Assembly (NCBI RefSeq): GCF_900109345.1 | Contig: NZ_FNZN01000004.1 | Location: 62,001 to 126,000 of the forward strand | Direction: 5' to 3' | From: Maribacter orientalis | Lineage (GTDB): Bacteria > Bacteroidota > Bacteroidia > Flavobacteriales > Flavobacteriaceae | Length of the DNA: 64,000 bases | Shown: piece by piece, positions 17,987 to 27,563 of the stretch | Numbering within the stretch: position 1 is the stretch's first letter | How the letters are laid out: every line of letters starts with the position of its first letter | Made by a program: the position numbers and the translations under genes | The notes under the pieces: generated by a model | What the model was told of the DNA's origin: nothing | Databases searched by the model: none | The model's input: only the letters and a program-made list of their open reading frames with translations

Positions 17987-20900
17987 CTATCTAATAAGCT
18001 GTATCCAACCCTTATCGATTATAGCCGGTTGATTATTAATACTATAATTCATAATATAAAAATAAGTTCCCTTAGGGACTTCTTTTCCTTTATAGGTTCC
18101 ATCCCAAACATCAACAGTAGTCTGAGTTTCAGAAGAAACTAAATTAGCTCCTTCAAAAACCAGATTTCCATAACGATCATAAATAACAATTTTATAATTT
18201 ATCCCCTCTCTGGATTGAGTATCTGAGTCCCTAAGATTAATTCTTAGTACATCATTAGTATTATCTCCATTCGGTGAAAACTGATTAAAAAGGAAACCTG
18301 GGTCTGCAGGAGTTGGTATACCGACCTTAACATCTACAGTACTACTGTTATTTACCTCATTACCATCTTTTGGCGATGACCTAATTAATGTGGCCAAATT
18401 ACTAAAAGTCCCCTCTATTGGCACTGATACGGTAATTTCTAATGATACTGCATTTTGTTCTCCTACTTCAAGTGAATCAATAGTCCACCTACCTGTCAAC
18501 TCATTATAATCTCCTGCGGTAGAAACATCACTTATGTAAATAAAACCAGCATCTATACCAACTGGAAGTATATCTTCAATTTCGATATTATTAATTGTAT
18601 CTCCATTTACAGATTTATTTTCTACACGAATGGTAAATGTTATTTGTTCTCCCAACAATGGAGTTTTATTATCAACAGTCTTTATTACTTCAAGATCAAT
18701 GCCTTCAGGCACTTCTGTATTTAGAGTTACGGTAGATTCATCGTTTGCTGGATTATTATCTGACGGTATGGACTCTAATAAGGTTGCCGTATTTTCGTAT
18801 GGCCCTTCCTCAGAAACAGTAACAGTTATGGTAAGTTCTGCAGACAAACCAGCTTCGAGTTCTGCTATGTTCCAAATACCTGAAATTTCATCATAATCGA
18901 GAGAGGATTTAGACACAAAATCAAAACCTAATTCTAATAAGTCTCCAATAACAATTGCTCTAGCTTTTCTATCAGATAAGTTGGTTACCATTATTTCAAA
19001 AACAACAGTATCACCGATTTGCGCATCTACATTGTCAACAGATTTCAAAACTTCTAAATCTATAGGATCATCACAGTTTGGTGTTGCTACAGGATCACAA
19101 GGGTCATCTGGGTCAGAGCCATTGGTTTGTTCGTCTAAATCTGATAAACCATCGCCGTCAGTGTCACAACTACCATTAAATCGGTTGGGAATACATGGGT
19201 TGTCGTTAGCAGGATCTTGTTGGTCATTTACACCATCATTATCCGTATCCTCGGTATTTGAATCTAAAGCATCTATAATTCCATCATTATCCTCATCTAA
19301 GGGATTGGCTATATCAGTACCAACTTCTTCACCATCTTCAATACCATCACCGTCAGTATCTGGGTTGTTAGGATCTAAGCCTAAGGCAACTTCTTGACCA
19401 CCTAAAAGTCCGTCATTATCATCATCTGATTCACAATCACTAACATTAACGGTAATATCTATTGTAGAGTTGAGACATGGCGCCGTTGAATTCGTAGTTG
19501 TAAATCTGAAAATATATGCTCCTGAAGCCAACCCTTCAAAATCAACAACATTGGTAGAGCTTATATTCACATCTTCAGGACCTGATACAAAAATCCATAC
19601 ACCAGGGTCAGCCCCTGTAAGTCTATTATCTAAATCTAAACTGGTAAGACCGTTGGCCGCTATATTACATATAGAGGCATTTTGAGCAGTACCGGTAGTA
19701 GCTTGAAATCCTATTCTAGCAATTATTGGCTGCCTTTCGGTTGTACATTCGTTTTCGGTAGCCTCAACATAATATGTAGTTGTTGTAGTTAAGGGTGGAG
19801 TTGTATAAGTTTCTCCAAAAGCTATAGGCGTATCGGATTCTAATGAATCATACCAATTAACAGAAGCACCATCACTTGGTGTAACACTTAACAATAATGT
19901 TCCAGAACCACAACGTTCATTACCAGTAATACTAACCAACTGAGGAATGATATTTCGAACAATTTGAACTTCAATATTACCACTCGCACAATTATTTGCC
20001 GCATCATAGAAAAAGCCATAATAGGAGGCCGGTGTGCTAACATCTTGAGCTTCTGCAACCGTCAAATGTGAGTTTATTATTAAAGGGTTAGAAACCCTAC
20101 TCCATGTCAGAACGGTACCGCTAGGAGCAATACTAGTAGTGAAATCATATAGATTGGCTGAAAAAGCACTACCGATATCAACAACACAATATATTGGAGA
20201 AACAGATGCATCTAAAACCGGTGCAGCAACACAATTATCATCATCATTTATCGTACCTATAGCTGTACCACCATTTGCACGTTGTACATTATTAGTGGGT
20301 AAGCCTAATTGAACATTAAAAGTTTCTGTATCTTCTAAAACTGCGTCATTGTTAATGGGCACAGTAATCGTCTTAGTTTCATTTGCAGTGCCCGTAAAAA
20401 TCAATGTACCCGGAGTACCCGTATAATCTGTTCCCCCACCTATAGCCGTGTCATCAATAAAAGAATAAGATACTTGTGTACCGCCGACCACTGTAATATC
20501 TAAAACAACATTAAAGACAAATTGCCCAGAGGCTAAATCTTCATTTTCTGTAACATCAGAAATAGTTAAAGTAGCTTGATCATTATCATTTATATTAACA
20601 GTCGCCGTTTGAGTAGCTGTAGTTCCTAAAACGTAACCAGTTCCAGTGCCAAGAGTAATAATTACCGTTTCAATACCTTCTTGTATTTGATCATTTATCG
20701 GGGCTATTACAATTGGTACAGATTGTATGCCATTTGCAATACTTACAGCATTTGCGCTTATTGCAGTATAATCGGTTCCGTTAACTGCTGAACCACTAAC
20801 AGTATAATTAACGGTTATTGGACCCCCGGTATTATTTGGCGCACTTAAAGCTACAGTAAACTCGCCGGTGGCTACAGCCCCATTACTTTCTGCCGCTGTA

Positions 20901-22780
20901 GCATCGGATGCAGTAATTCGAGCGACATAAGCATCATCACTTACAATTGTTATACTAGCATTGTTAATAGTACTTATAGAATAGCCATTACCTGCTGCAA
21001 GTGTTAAAACAACAGTTTCATTATCTTCTATGGCGGCATCATTTATAGGTGTTACCGTAACAATGGCCGTTTGTTGATTATTAGCAATCGAAGCAGTTCC
21101 GCTTAATGCATTAAAATCAAGACCAGATGTGGCCGTACCAGTAATATTATAATTTACAAGGATTGGAGACCCTGTAGTATTTACAGAACCTAAATTAATC
21201 GTAAATGTCCCATTTGAGACAGGATTCTCATTAGCAGTTGCCACTGTTGAAACCACTGTTGCGGTATAGGTATCGGTATCAACTATAGTCACTGTTGCTG
21301 TTCTTGTTGCGGCAAGTCCTAAATCATAACCTGTACCCGTAGCTAAAGTAACAATTACGGTTTCAGAATTCTCAACATTATTGTCGTTAATAGGTGTGAC
21401 TGTTATAATCCTGTTTTGTTGACCATTAGCAAAAGTAACAGAACCTGTTAGTGCAGTGTAGTCTGTACCCGAGGTAGCTGTACCACCAACGTTATAATTT
21501 ACAATTACCGGACCTCCCGTGTTGTTTACCTCATCTAAACTAACAGTAAATGTACCCGTATCAGTAACTGGGGTAGCTTCGGTAGCCGTACCATCAGTTG
21601 CAGTAATAGTTGCCGTAAAAACATCATCATCGACTATAGTTACTGTACCAGACGCCGGGGTTCCAATTTCATACAAAGCACTGTTTACGCTATTTAAGGT
21701 TATTATTACAGTTTCATCTCCTTCTACCAATACATCATCAATAGGTTGAATATTTAAGTTTGTTGACGAAGCACCATTGGCTATTGATGCATTCCCAGAA
21801 ATGGTGTAATCCTGTCCAGCGCCTTGTGCAGCACTCCCTGTCAACGTGTAATCAACAACTATTGCAGTTCCTGTATTATTTTGTTCACTCAATTCAATTC
21901 TAAATCGACCATCGTTGCCTGACCCATCTTCATTAGTAATCGCCCTATTTGCAAGAACGGTTACCTGTCCTAAATCATCATTCGTTATGGTACCAATAGC
22001 TGTATCTCCTGCGATAATATTGGCATTATTGGCGCTTGTAAGGGTAACTATAAATGTTTCGTCATCTTCAATTACAATATCGTTCCCGGTAGTTACCGCT
22101 AATTGCTTTGAAACATCCCCTGATAAAAACGTGACAGTTCTTTGCGCACCATTATAATCTTCTGGATAAACAATGGGTGTCGTTCCTATGGTTGCAGTTC
22201 CCCCACCAAAATTAACAGTTACGGTATAATCAAATAATGCAGCTTTATCAGCCACAATACTGAACACCAGATTAGTACCTTCAACAGCTGATACATCAGA
22301 TATACTCAAAGTTGCAGTATCGTCATCAACTATATTAACTGTTGCTGTTGTATTAGCACCTAAAGTATAATCCATACTTGTTGATAGTTCAACAGTTACT
22401 GTTTCTGTTCCCTCCAATAAAACATCTTGAAAAGAAGTGTTTACATTAATTAACGCACTACTTAGAAGCGCAGTATAGGTAACATCCACCTCTCCGCTTA
22501 AAGCTGTATAATCCACACCTGACGTAGCAGTACTGCTAGCCAAAACAACATATTTCACGGTAACTGTACCAAAATCAGAAAGAGACGCCACTGAAACCCT
22601 AAAATTTCCAGGAGTAGCACTTCCCTCTAAGGCGTCCGCATTATTTACAATTGATACCGATTGCCCAAAAATCCCTCCTAGAGAAACAGATAGAAAAAAT
22701 AAAGCGAAAACAAATAAAGACCGATTAAAGTCGATTGTTTTTGTAATGATTAGAAAAATAGAATGTAATTTCATTTTCAT
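17987..22780 (-). CDS. Giant Calx-beta adhesin-like protein with T9SS type-B sorting domain
   Basis: This 1597-residue protein is built for the cell surface. After a signal region (about 1-40) there are seven Calx-beta repeats (about 41-846), each ending in a (V/I)xDDD or NDDD-type calcium site. An Ig-like, CHU_C-associated region follows (847-1115), then a calcium-binding thrombospondin type-3 stretch of DxDxDGxxD repeats (1117-1235), two DUF11 domains (about 1240-1485) and a C-terminal gliding/T9SS type-B domain starting NQFSPNGDNTNDV (1499-1597). Type-B cargo crosses SprA and is displayed on the surface with PorP/SprF help. It is first in an operon with PorP/SprF and OmpA. The ligand is unknown. 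Confidence 0.92.
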   Translation of the reverse strand: MKMKLHSIFLIITKTIDFNRSLFVFALFFLSVSLGGIFGQSVSIVNNADALEGSATPGNFRVSVASLSDFGTVTVKYVVLASSTATSGVDYTALSGEVDVTYTALLSSALINVNTSFQDVLLEGTETVTVELSTSMDYTLGANTTATVNIVDDDTATLSISDVSAVEGTNLVFSIVADKAALFDYTVTVNFGGGTATIGTTPIVYPEDYNGAQRTVTFLSGDVSKQLAVTTGNDIVIEDDETFIVTLTSANNANIIAGDTAIGTITNDDLGQVTVLANRAITNEDGSGNDGRFRIELSEQNNTGTAIVVDYTLTGSAAQGAGQDYTISGNASIANGASSTNLNIQPIDDVLVEGDETVIITLNSVNSALYEIGTPASGTVTIVDDDVFTATITATDGTATEATPVTDTGTFTVSLDEVNNTGGPVIVNYNVGGTATSGTDYTALTGSVTFANGQQNRIITVTPINDNNVENSETVIVTLATGTGYDLGLAATRTATVTIVDTDTYTATVVSTVATANENPVSNGTFTINLGSVNTTGSPILVNYNITGTATSGLDFNALSGTASIANNQQTAIVTVTPINDAAIEDNETVVLTLAAGNGYSISTINNASITIVSDDAYVARITASDATAAESNGAVATGEFTVALSAPNNTGGPITVNYTVSGSAVNGTDYTAISANAVSIANGIQSVPIVIAPINDQIQEGIETVIITLGTGTGYVLGTTATQTATVNINDNDQATLTISDVTENEDLASGQFVFNVVLDITVVGGTQVSYSFIDDTAIGGGTDYTGTPGTLIFTGTANETKTITVPINNDAVLEDTETFNVQLGLPTNNVQRANGGTAIGTINDDDNCVAAPVLDASVSPIYCVVDIGSAFSANLYDFTTSIAPSGTVLTWSRVSNPLIINSHLTVAEAQDVSTPASYYGFFYDAANNCASGNIEVQIVRNIIPQLVSITGNERCGSGTLLLSVTPSDGASVNWYDSLESDTPIAFGETYTTPPLTTTTTYYVEATENECTTERQPIIARIGFQATTGTAQNASICNIAANGLTSLDLDNRLTGADPGVWIFVSGPEDVNISSTNVVDFEGLASGAYIFRFTTTNSTAPCLNSTIDITVNVSDCESDDDNDGLLGGQEVALGLDPNNPDTDGDGIEDGEEVGTDIANPLDEDNDGIIDALDSNTEDTDNDGVNDQQDPANDNPCIPNRFNGSCDTDGDGLSDLDEQTNGSDPDDPCDPVATPNCDDPIDLEVLKSVDNVDAQIGDTVVFEIMVTNLSDRKARAIVIGDLLELGFDFVSKSSLDYDEISGIWNIAELEAGLSAELTITVTVSEEGPYENTATLLESIPSDNNPANDESTVTLNTEVPEGIDLEVIKTVDNKTPLLGEQITFTIRVENKSVNGDTINNIEIEDILPVGIDAGFIYISDVSTAGDYNELTGRWTIDSLEVGEQNAVSLEITVSVPIEGTFSNLATLIRSSPKDGNEVNNSSTVDVKVGIPTPADPGFLFNQFSPNGDNTNDVLRINLRDSDTQSREGINYKIVIYDRYGNLVFEGANLVSSETQTTVDVWDGTYKGKEVPKGTYFYIMNYSINNQPAIIDKGWIQLIR

Positions 22781-22834
22781 AGTATTCTTTTCATTTCCAT
22801 CAATTTCATTGAAGAATAATTATAATTCTACAAC

Positions 22835-22842
22835 CAAAAATA
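22835..22842 (-). promoter_or_regulatory. Candidate -7 promoter element of the adhesin operon
   Basis: The minus strand reads TATTTTTG (TAnnTTTG), 54 bases upstream of the adhesin ATG. A TTG lies 24 bases before it, slightly beyond the usual spacing, so support is moderate. Confidence 0.4.
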
Positions 22843-22937
22843 AGGACATCAATATTACGAAAAAATCAAGGTAAACCGCTCACAAACAGTTGAAAAAAGG
22901 ATTTTTAGGTTGAATGGTATACTCGAAAGATAAAAGC

Positions 22938-23825
22938 CTAGCTATCGAGTATTGGTGACTGAGTTTCTGCGGTAGGTTCAATTTTTTTAATTAAACCTTG
23001 TAAAACTTTCCCAGGTCCAATTTCAGTAAACACTGTCGCCCCATCTTTTACCATTTGTTGTACACTTTGCGTCCATTTAACTGGTGCTGTTAATTGCAGC
23101 ATTAAGTTCTTCTTAATCTCTGTCGGACTATTTACTGCAGTTGTCGTTACATTTTGATAGATAGGACAACTTGGGCTTGCAAAATTCGTATTATCTATTG
23201 CTGCTGCAAGTTCTTCTCTAGCAGGCTCCATTAAAGGAGAGTGGAATGCTCCCCGAACAGGTAACATCAGTGCTCTTCGCGCGCCTGCTTCTTTTAATTT
23301 TTCACATGCCTGTTCTACAGCATTTATCTCACCCGAAATCACTAATTGACCAGGACAGTTATAATTAGCAGCTACTACAATACCTGAAATTTCTGAACAT
23401 ATTTTTTCTACAACATCATCTTCTAATCCTAAAACGGCAGCCATGGTAGATGGTTTTAACTCACAAGCTTTTTGCATAGCCAAGGCACGTTGCGATACTA
23501 ATTTTAATCCATTTTCAAAACTCAAGGTATTATTTGCTACAAGCGCAGAAAATTCTCCGAGTGAGTGGCCTGCAACCATGTCTGGTTGAAATGAATCGCC
23601 CATTACCTTACTTAAGATAACAGAGTGCAGAAATATAGCTGGCTGCGTTACTTTTGTCTCTTTTAATCCTTCGGCAGTACCATTGAACATTATTTCGGTA
23701 ATATCGAAACCTAAAATATCATTTGCCTTTAAAAATAATTCTTTGGCGATAGGATATTTCTCATATAAATCAAGTCCCATTCCAACAAATTGAGCACCTT
23801 GCCCAGGAAAAACATATGCGTTCAT
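22938..23825 (-). CDS. fabD: Malonyl-CoA:ACP transacylase FabD
   Basis: This 295-residue enzyme moves malonyl groups from CoA to acyl carrier protein to feed type II fatty acid synthesis. The nucleophile elbow GHSLGE has S88, and the catalytic histidine is H195 in GAFHSPLM. The oxyanion loop FPGQGAQ (7-13) is intact. Length is normal. It has its own TACTTTTG -7 element 20 bases before the ATG, although it also lies 70 bases downstream of the carbonic anhydrase on the same strand. No other fab genes are adjacent. Confidence 0.95.
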   Translation of the reverse strand: MNAYVFPGQGAQFVGMGLDLYEKYPIAKELFLKANDILGFDITEIMFNGTAEGLKETKVTQPAIFLHSVILSKVMGDSFQPDMVAGHSLGEFSALVANNTLSFENGLKLVSQRALAMQKACELKPSTMAAVLGLEDDVVEKICSEISGIVVAANYNCPGQLVISGEINAVEQACEKLKEAGARRALMLPVRGAFHSPLMEPAREELAAAIDNTNFASPSCPIYQNVTTTAVNSPTEIKKNLMLQLTAPVKWTQSVQQMVKDGATVFTEIGPGKVLQGLIKKIEPTAETQSPILDS

Positions 23826-23845
23826 AACTTTTAATTTTGGTGCGG

Positions 23846-23853
23846 CAAAAGTA
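23846..23853 (-). promoter_or_regulatory. Candidate -7 promoter element of fabD
   Basis: The minus strand reads TACTTTTG, an exact TAnnTTTG match, 20 bases upstream of the fabD ATG in the 70-base gap after the carbonic anhydrase gene. No TTG at the usual -33 spacing was seen. Confidence 0.5.
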
Positions 23854-23895
23854 CAAATTTTAGATAGATTGCCGTATTGAAATTACGAACAGCCT

Positions 23896-24411
23896 CTATT
23901 CTGACTCTTTGAACCAACCTGAGTACATGATATACGCTTCTGCTATTCTATTAATTTCTCCTGAACTTAATTCGGGACTAATATCTTTTATTTTCTTAGC
24001 TGGCATACCCGCAAATATGGTTCCCGATGGCACATGGGTCCCCTTAGTAAGAACAGCTCCGGCTGCTATTATACTGTTACTCTCAACGATACAATCATCC
24101 ATAATAATACTACCCATACCAATCAACACATTATCATGAATAGTACACCCATGTACAATTGCATTATGACCAATAGATACATTATCACCTATTGTTGTTG
24201 GCGATTTTTTATACGTGCAATGAATAACAACCCCATCTTGAACATTTACCTTATCGCCCATTTTAATAAAATGTACATCGCCCCTAAGCACAGCATTAAA
24301 CCAAACACTGCATTGATTACCCATTATTACTTCACCTACAATAGTTGCATTTTCAGCAATAAAGCAATCATCACCTATTACAGGTTCTTTACCTCTAACA
24401 CCTTTTATCAT
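23896..24411 (-). CDS. Gamma carbonic anhydrase family protein (left-handed beta-helix)
   Basis: This 171-residue hexapeptide-repeat protein resembles YrdA/CaiE-type gamma carbonic anhydrases. Candidate zinc-binding histidines are H64 (VVIHCTYK), H82 and H87 (GHNAIVHG), the expected H-x17-H-x4-H pattern of the short forms. These trimers interconvert CO2 and bicarbonate when active, but many short members show little or no activity. It starts 16 bases after the response regulator stop, so it is likely co-transcribed with the two-component system. Bicarbonate use by acetyl-CoA carboxylase would link it loosely to fabD next door; this link is inference. Confidence 0.85.
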   Translation of the reverse strand: MIKGVRGKEPVIGDDCFIAENATIVGEVIMGNQCSVWFNAVLRGDVHFIKMGDKVNVQDGVVIHCTYKKSPTTIGDNVSIGHNAIVHGCTIHDNVLIGMGSIIMDDCIVESNSIIAAGAVLTKGTHVPSGTIFAGMPAKKIKDISPELSSGEINRIAEAYIMYSGWFKESE

Positions 24412-24427
24412 ACCCTTTGTTTATTAT

Positions 24428-25159
24428 TTAATTAAAATAGGACAGGAAATCCTTCTTTTTAGATGCGGAAACCATCACTTCTTTTCCATTAGACATCACC
24501 ACGCTACCTCCTTTGCCTTTTCTGTATTTGACCACCTCATTCACATTTACCAAAAACGATTTATGCACACGCGCAAAAGGAAACTCGGCCAAAGCATCTT
24601 CAAAATACTTCAAAGTCTTACTCACCAATATTTTCTTATTCAGTAGATAAATCTCAGTGTAATTATCATCAGCTTTACAATATAGAATTTCAGAAATATT
24701 CAATATTTGAAATCCGTCTTGCTGAGGCAACGTCAATTTACCTTCAACTCCTTTCGACTTGGTAGTTAATATCTCACCTTCTAAACTCGCTTCTTTTTCC
24801 CGTACACCTTCAACATAATTGACAGCATTAATTAATTCATCAATATTAATTGGCTTAGTCAAATAATATGCAGCATGATTATTCAAAGCATCTTTTGCAT
24901 AATGGTTATACGCAGTAACAAAAATAGTTTCAAAAGTTCTATCGGGTAGCCGATCTAATAGATCGAACGCATTACCAAAAGGCATCTCGACATCTAAGAA
25001 TACAAGATCAAGAATATTATTCTCTATCATTACTAAAGCTTCTTTTATGGATGCCGCCTCACCGACTAAATCGATACTCGGGCAATATTTACCAATGTAA
25101 TTTCTAAGAATTTCTCTACTATTGGCCTCATCTTCGACCAAAATTGCTTTTAAACTCAT
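24428..25159 (-). CDS. LytTR family response regulator
   Basis: This 243-residue regulator has a receiver domain (about 3-120) with phospho-acceptor D56 (LVFLDVEMP), the acidic pair E9/D10 and the switch lysine in YYLTKP. A LytTR DNA-binding domain follows (about 140-243), with the family motif FARVHKSFLVNV. LytTR proteins bind direct repeats upstream of target genes. The ATG overlaps the histidine kinase stop by 4 bases (ATGA), so the pair is translationally coupled and most likely a cognate system. Targets are unknown. Confidence 0.92.
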   Translation of the reverse strand: MSLKAILVEDEANSREILRNYIGKYCPSIDLVGEAASIKEALVMIENNILDLVFLDVEMPFGNAFDLLDRLPDRTFETIFVTAYNHYAKDALNNHAAYYLTKPINIDELINAVNYVEGVREKEASLEGEILTTKSKGVEGKLTLPQQDGFQILNISEILYCKADDNYTEIYLLNKKILVSKTLKYFEDALAEFPFARVHKSFLVNVNEVVKYRKGKGGSVVMSNGKEVMVSASKKKDFLSYFN

Positions 25160-27360
25160 TTTTCTTTTTTTAATATAAAAAGCACCTTGGTACCTGAACC
25201 ATCTATTTCTAAGTCTGAAATCTCAATATCTACCTTATCGGCATACATATCATTTAAAATAGCAACCCTTTTTTCGATTATCCCCATGCCTTTAGATTTT
25301 TGTTTCTTTTGGTTTTGAGTTTTAATAGATGCAGATTTCTTACGCCCTATACCATTGTCAGTAATACATATCGAAATTGATTTACTAGTGTTTTCTTTAA
25401 TAGAAACTGACAAAAAACCTTTTGTTTCTCTATACCTTAGACCATGCCAAATTGCATTTTCAATGTAAGGCTGCAACAACATAGGTGGTATTTGATACTT
25501 TGAAATTTGAACGTCCTTATCTATAGTAATTTCATATTCGAACTTATCTTCAAACCTCGAATGTTCTAATTTCATATAAAGTTCTAATTGCTGTAGTTCT
25601 TTTTCTAACGGAATAAAATCTTCTTCAGAATTTTCGAGTACCGAGCGCATCAAAGAAGAGAAATCACTTAAGTACCTATTGGCACTTCTTTCATCGCTTT
25701 TAGAAATAAAATTATTAACCGAATTTAATGCGTTGAATATGAAATGCGGATTCATTTGCGACCTCAACGATTTTAACGCCAATAAATTATTGGCCAATTT
25801 CTGCTGCTGATTACTTCGATAAAAGAAGAATGCAGCTAAAAGAGTTAATAGTAATCCGAAAATCAATGAATAAATAATCCACTGTTGCCTCGCATTACTT
25901 TCTTTAACCAACTCTTGTTCGGTTAATGCTAAATCATATTTACTTTGCGACAACTCTCGCTCTTGCTCTAGTCCTGTTAGTCTATTTTGAGCATTGGCAA
26001 TTTCCCTATTAAATCTAGTTGCCCTAGATATTTCTTGTTCTTTACGTATGTATAATGAATCGACCAAAGCAACATACGATTGGTAGGTGTCTAAGGCTTT
26101 AGTAAAATCACCTTTCTCTTTATACACCTCAGAAAGCTTTCTGGTAGCATCTTTTTGTACAACAAGATCATCTTCAGAATCAGCCTCAACAATACTTCTT
26201 TCTAAAAAAGGTATTGCTTCGTTATACTTATCTTGAGAGATATACGCATTTGCTATTTTATAATTAATTCGTTGCGATGTAATTGTATCACCAAGTTCTG
26301 ACTTAGTTACGCCTGCGTTAGGTGAGCTAAGTTTTTTTAAATCTTGCAGGCTATTTTTTCGCATAGTAATCTCTTCACTATACCTATTTTTGGCATTATA
26401 AAAATCAGCCACCTTTTCCTTTTCTTGCAAAGCTCTTTTAGGTGCCTGTTGGGAAGCCAATTCAAGCGAATTTCCGTAATATGCTTCAGCTTCTATCGTT
26501 TGATTACTTAAAGAGTATGTGTCAGCGATTTTAGAATTGAGATCTGTCATTTTCGAAGTAATCTGATTCTTATTAGCAATTAAGAGTCCTTTATTATACA
26601 ACTGAATGGCTTCAGAAATCTTTCCATCACCCTTTTTTGAATCACCTAACAACTCATAACATTGTACACTTTGGTACGGGGGCATAGATTTAATTTCCAA
26701 TAAAGGATTTAATAGATTAACGGTTTCTTTAAATCTCGAGGTTAGATTATAAGCCTTAGCTAACAATAATGATGTTGCAATCGTCTTATTCGCATCTAAG
26801 GCATCCTCATAATTATCGATAGCTAAATCTAATTGCTTATGATATTGATAAATTTCACCAAGTTTAGATAGTGATCTTGCGAATTCTTTTTTTCTACCCC
26901 TTTTACCTAATAAGGATATTGATTGTGCTACATAGTCAATACTTTTTTCAATATCCTGTGCTTTATATGTTTCGGCAGAATCTAACAAAGCTTGATGTTC
27001 TAAAGAAATATCAGGCGATGATTTTAATCGACTGCTTATTGATGAAGTTTCAAAATCTTCTACTAAAATGAGAACATCATCATTTTGCTTTACGTTATAT
27101 CGTAAAGTTTCTATGTCTTCGTGCTCAATTATAAGTATATCGCCTATTTTGGTTCTTATCTCAAATTCTCCAAGTCCGTTAGTTACAACTAAATTCCCCA
27201 AATTATTTGAAATTGACACACCAGAAATAGGTCTACCGGTATTTTTAGCTTCGACCCTACCCTTTAAATTGAACTTTACGGTACCATTTTGTATTTGAGA
27301 ATGACTTGTAAAAGTTCCCAATATAAAGCAGATAAATATATAGAATAATAAATTTTTCAT
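25156..27360 (-). CDS. LytS-type sensor histidine kinase with TPR sensor region
   Basis: This 734-residue kinase has a signal peptide, a carboxypeptidase-regulatory-like domain (about 27-90, GRVEAKNTGRPISGVSISN), a long TPR-type helical region (about 105-440), a coiled coil (about 440-495), one transmembrane segment (about 496-520) and a cytoplasmic His_kinase core. The phospho-acceptor is H539 in MNPHFIFNALN. The N box (ENAIWHGL) and G box (DNGIGR) are intact, so it should be active. The large exported TPR part suggests protein-protein sensing in the periplasm. It is first in the operon with the LytTR regulator and the carbonic anhydrase. Confidence 0.9.
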   Translation of the reverse strand: MKNLLFYIFICFILGTFTSHSQIQNGTVKFNLKGRVEAKNTGRPISGVSISNNLGNLVVTNGLGEFEIRTKIGDILIIEHEDIETLRYNVKQNDDVLILVEDFETSSISSRLKSSPDISLEHQALLDSAETYKAQDIEKSIDYVAQSISLLGKRGRKKEFARSLSKLGEIYQYHKQLDLAIDNYEDALDANKTIATSLLLAKAYNLTSRFKETVNLLNPLLEIKSMPPYQSVQCYELLGDSKKGDGKISEAIQLYNKGLLIANKNQITSKMTDLNSKIADTYSLSNQTIEAEAYYGNSLELASQQAPKRALQEKEKVADFYNAKNRYSEEITMRKNSLQDLKKLSSPNAGVTKSELGDTITSQRINYKIANAYISQDKYNEAIPFLERSIVEADSEDDLVVQKDATRKLSEVYKEKGDFTKALDTYQSYVALVDSLYIRKEQEISRATRFNREIANAQNRLTGLEQERELSQSKYDLALTEQELVKESNARQQWIIYSLIFGLLLTLLAAFFFYRSNQQQKLANNLLALKSLRSQMNPHFIFNALNSVNNFISKSDERSANRYLSDFSSLMRSVLENSEEDFIPLEKELQQLELYMKLEHSRFEDKFEYEITIDKDVQISKYQIPPMLLQPYIENAIWHGLRYRETKGFLSVSIKENTSKSISICITDNGIGRKKSASIKTQNQKKQKSKGMGIIEKRVAILNDMYADKVDIEISDLEIDGSGTKVLFILKKEK

Positions 27361-27563
27361 TCGCTATTATTACTGTAAACTTAGCTGATTTATAGGTCAC
27401 AAAAAAATAGGTTAAATACCAAAAACAGTCATTTAACTCCCAATTTAAATAGTTTACAAACTCAGCGAACTACTTAACTAAGTGAGAAGGTGCGTTTACT
27501 CATTACCATTATTTTTAAAGAAATATTGCCATTAGTTTTAGCCTTGAATTTAAAACTACAAAC

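Noticed and set aside
18981-19397. A serine-rich 138-codon frame opposite the thrombospondin type-3 repeats
   Set aside because: It is the mirror of the Asp-rich GAT/GAC codon repeats, which read as Ser/Ile/Val codons in reverse.
21000-22780. Repeated DNA in the adhesin gene as a CRISPR or tandem-repeat array
   Set aside because: The repetition is at the protein level (Calx-beta domains) with diverged DNA, without regular short direct repeats and unique spacers.
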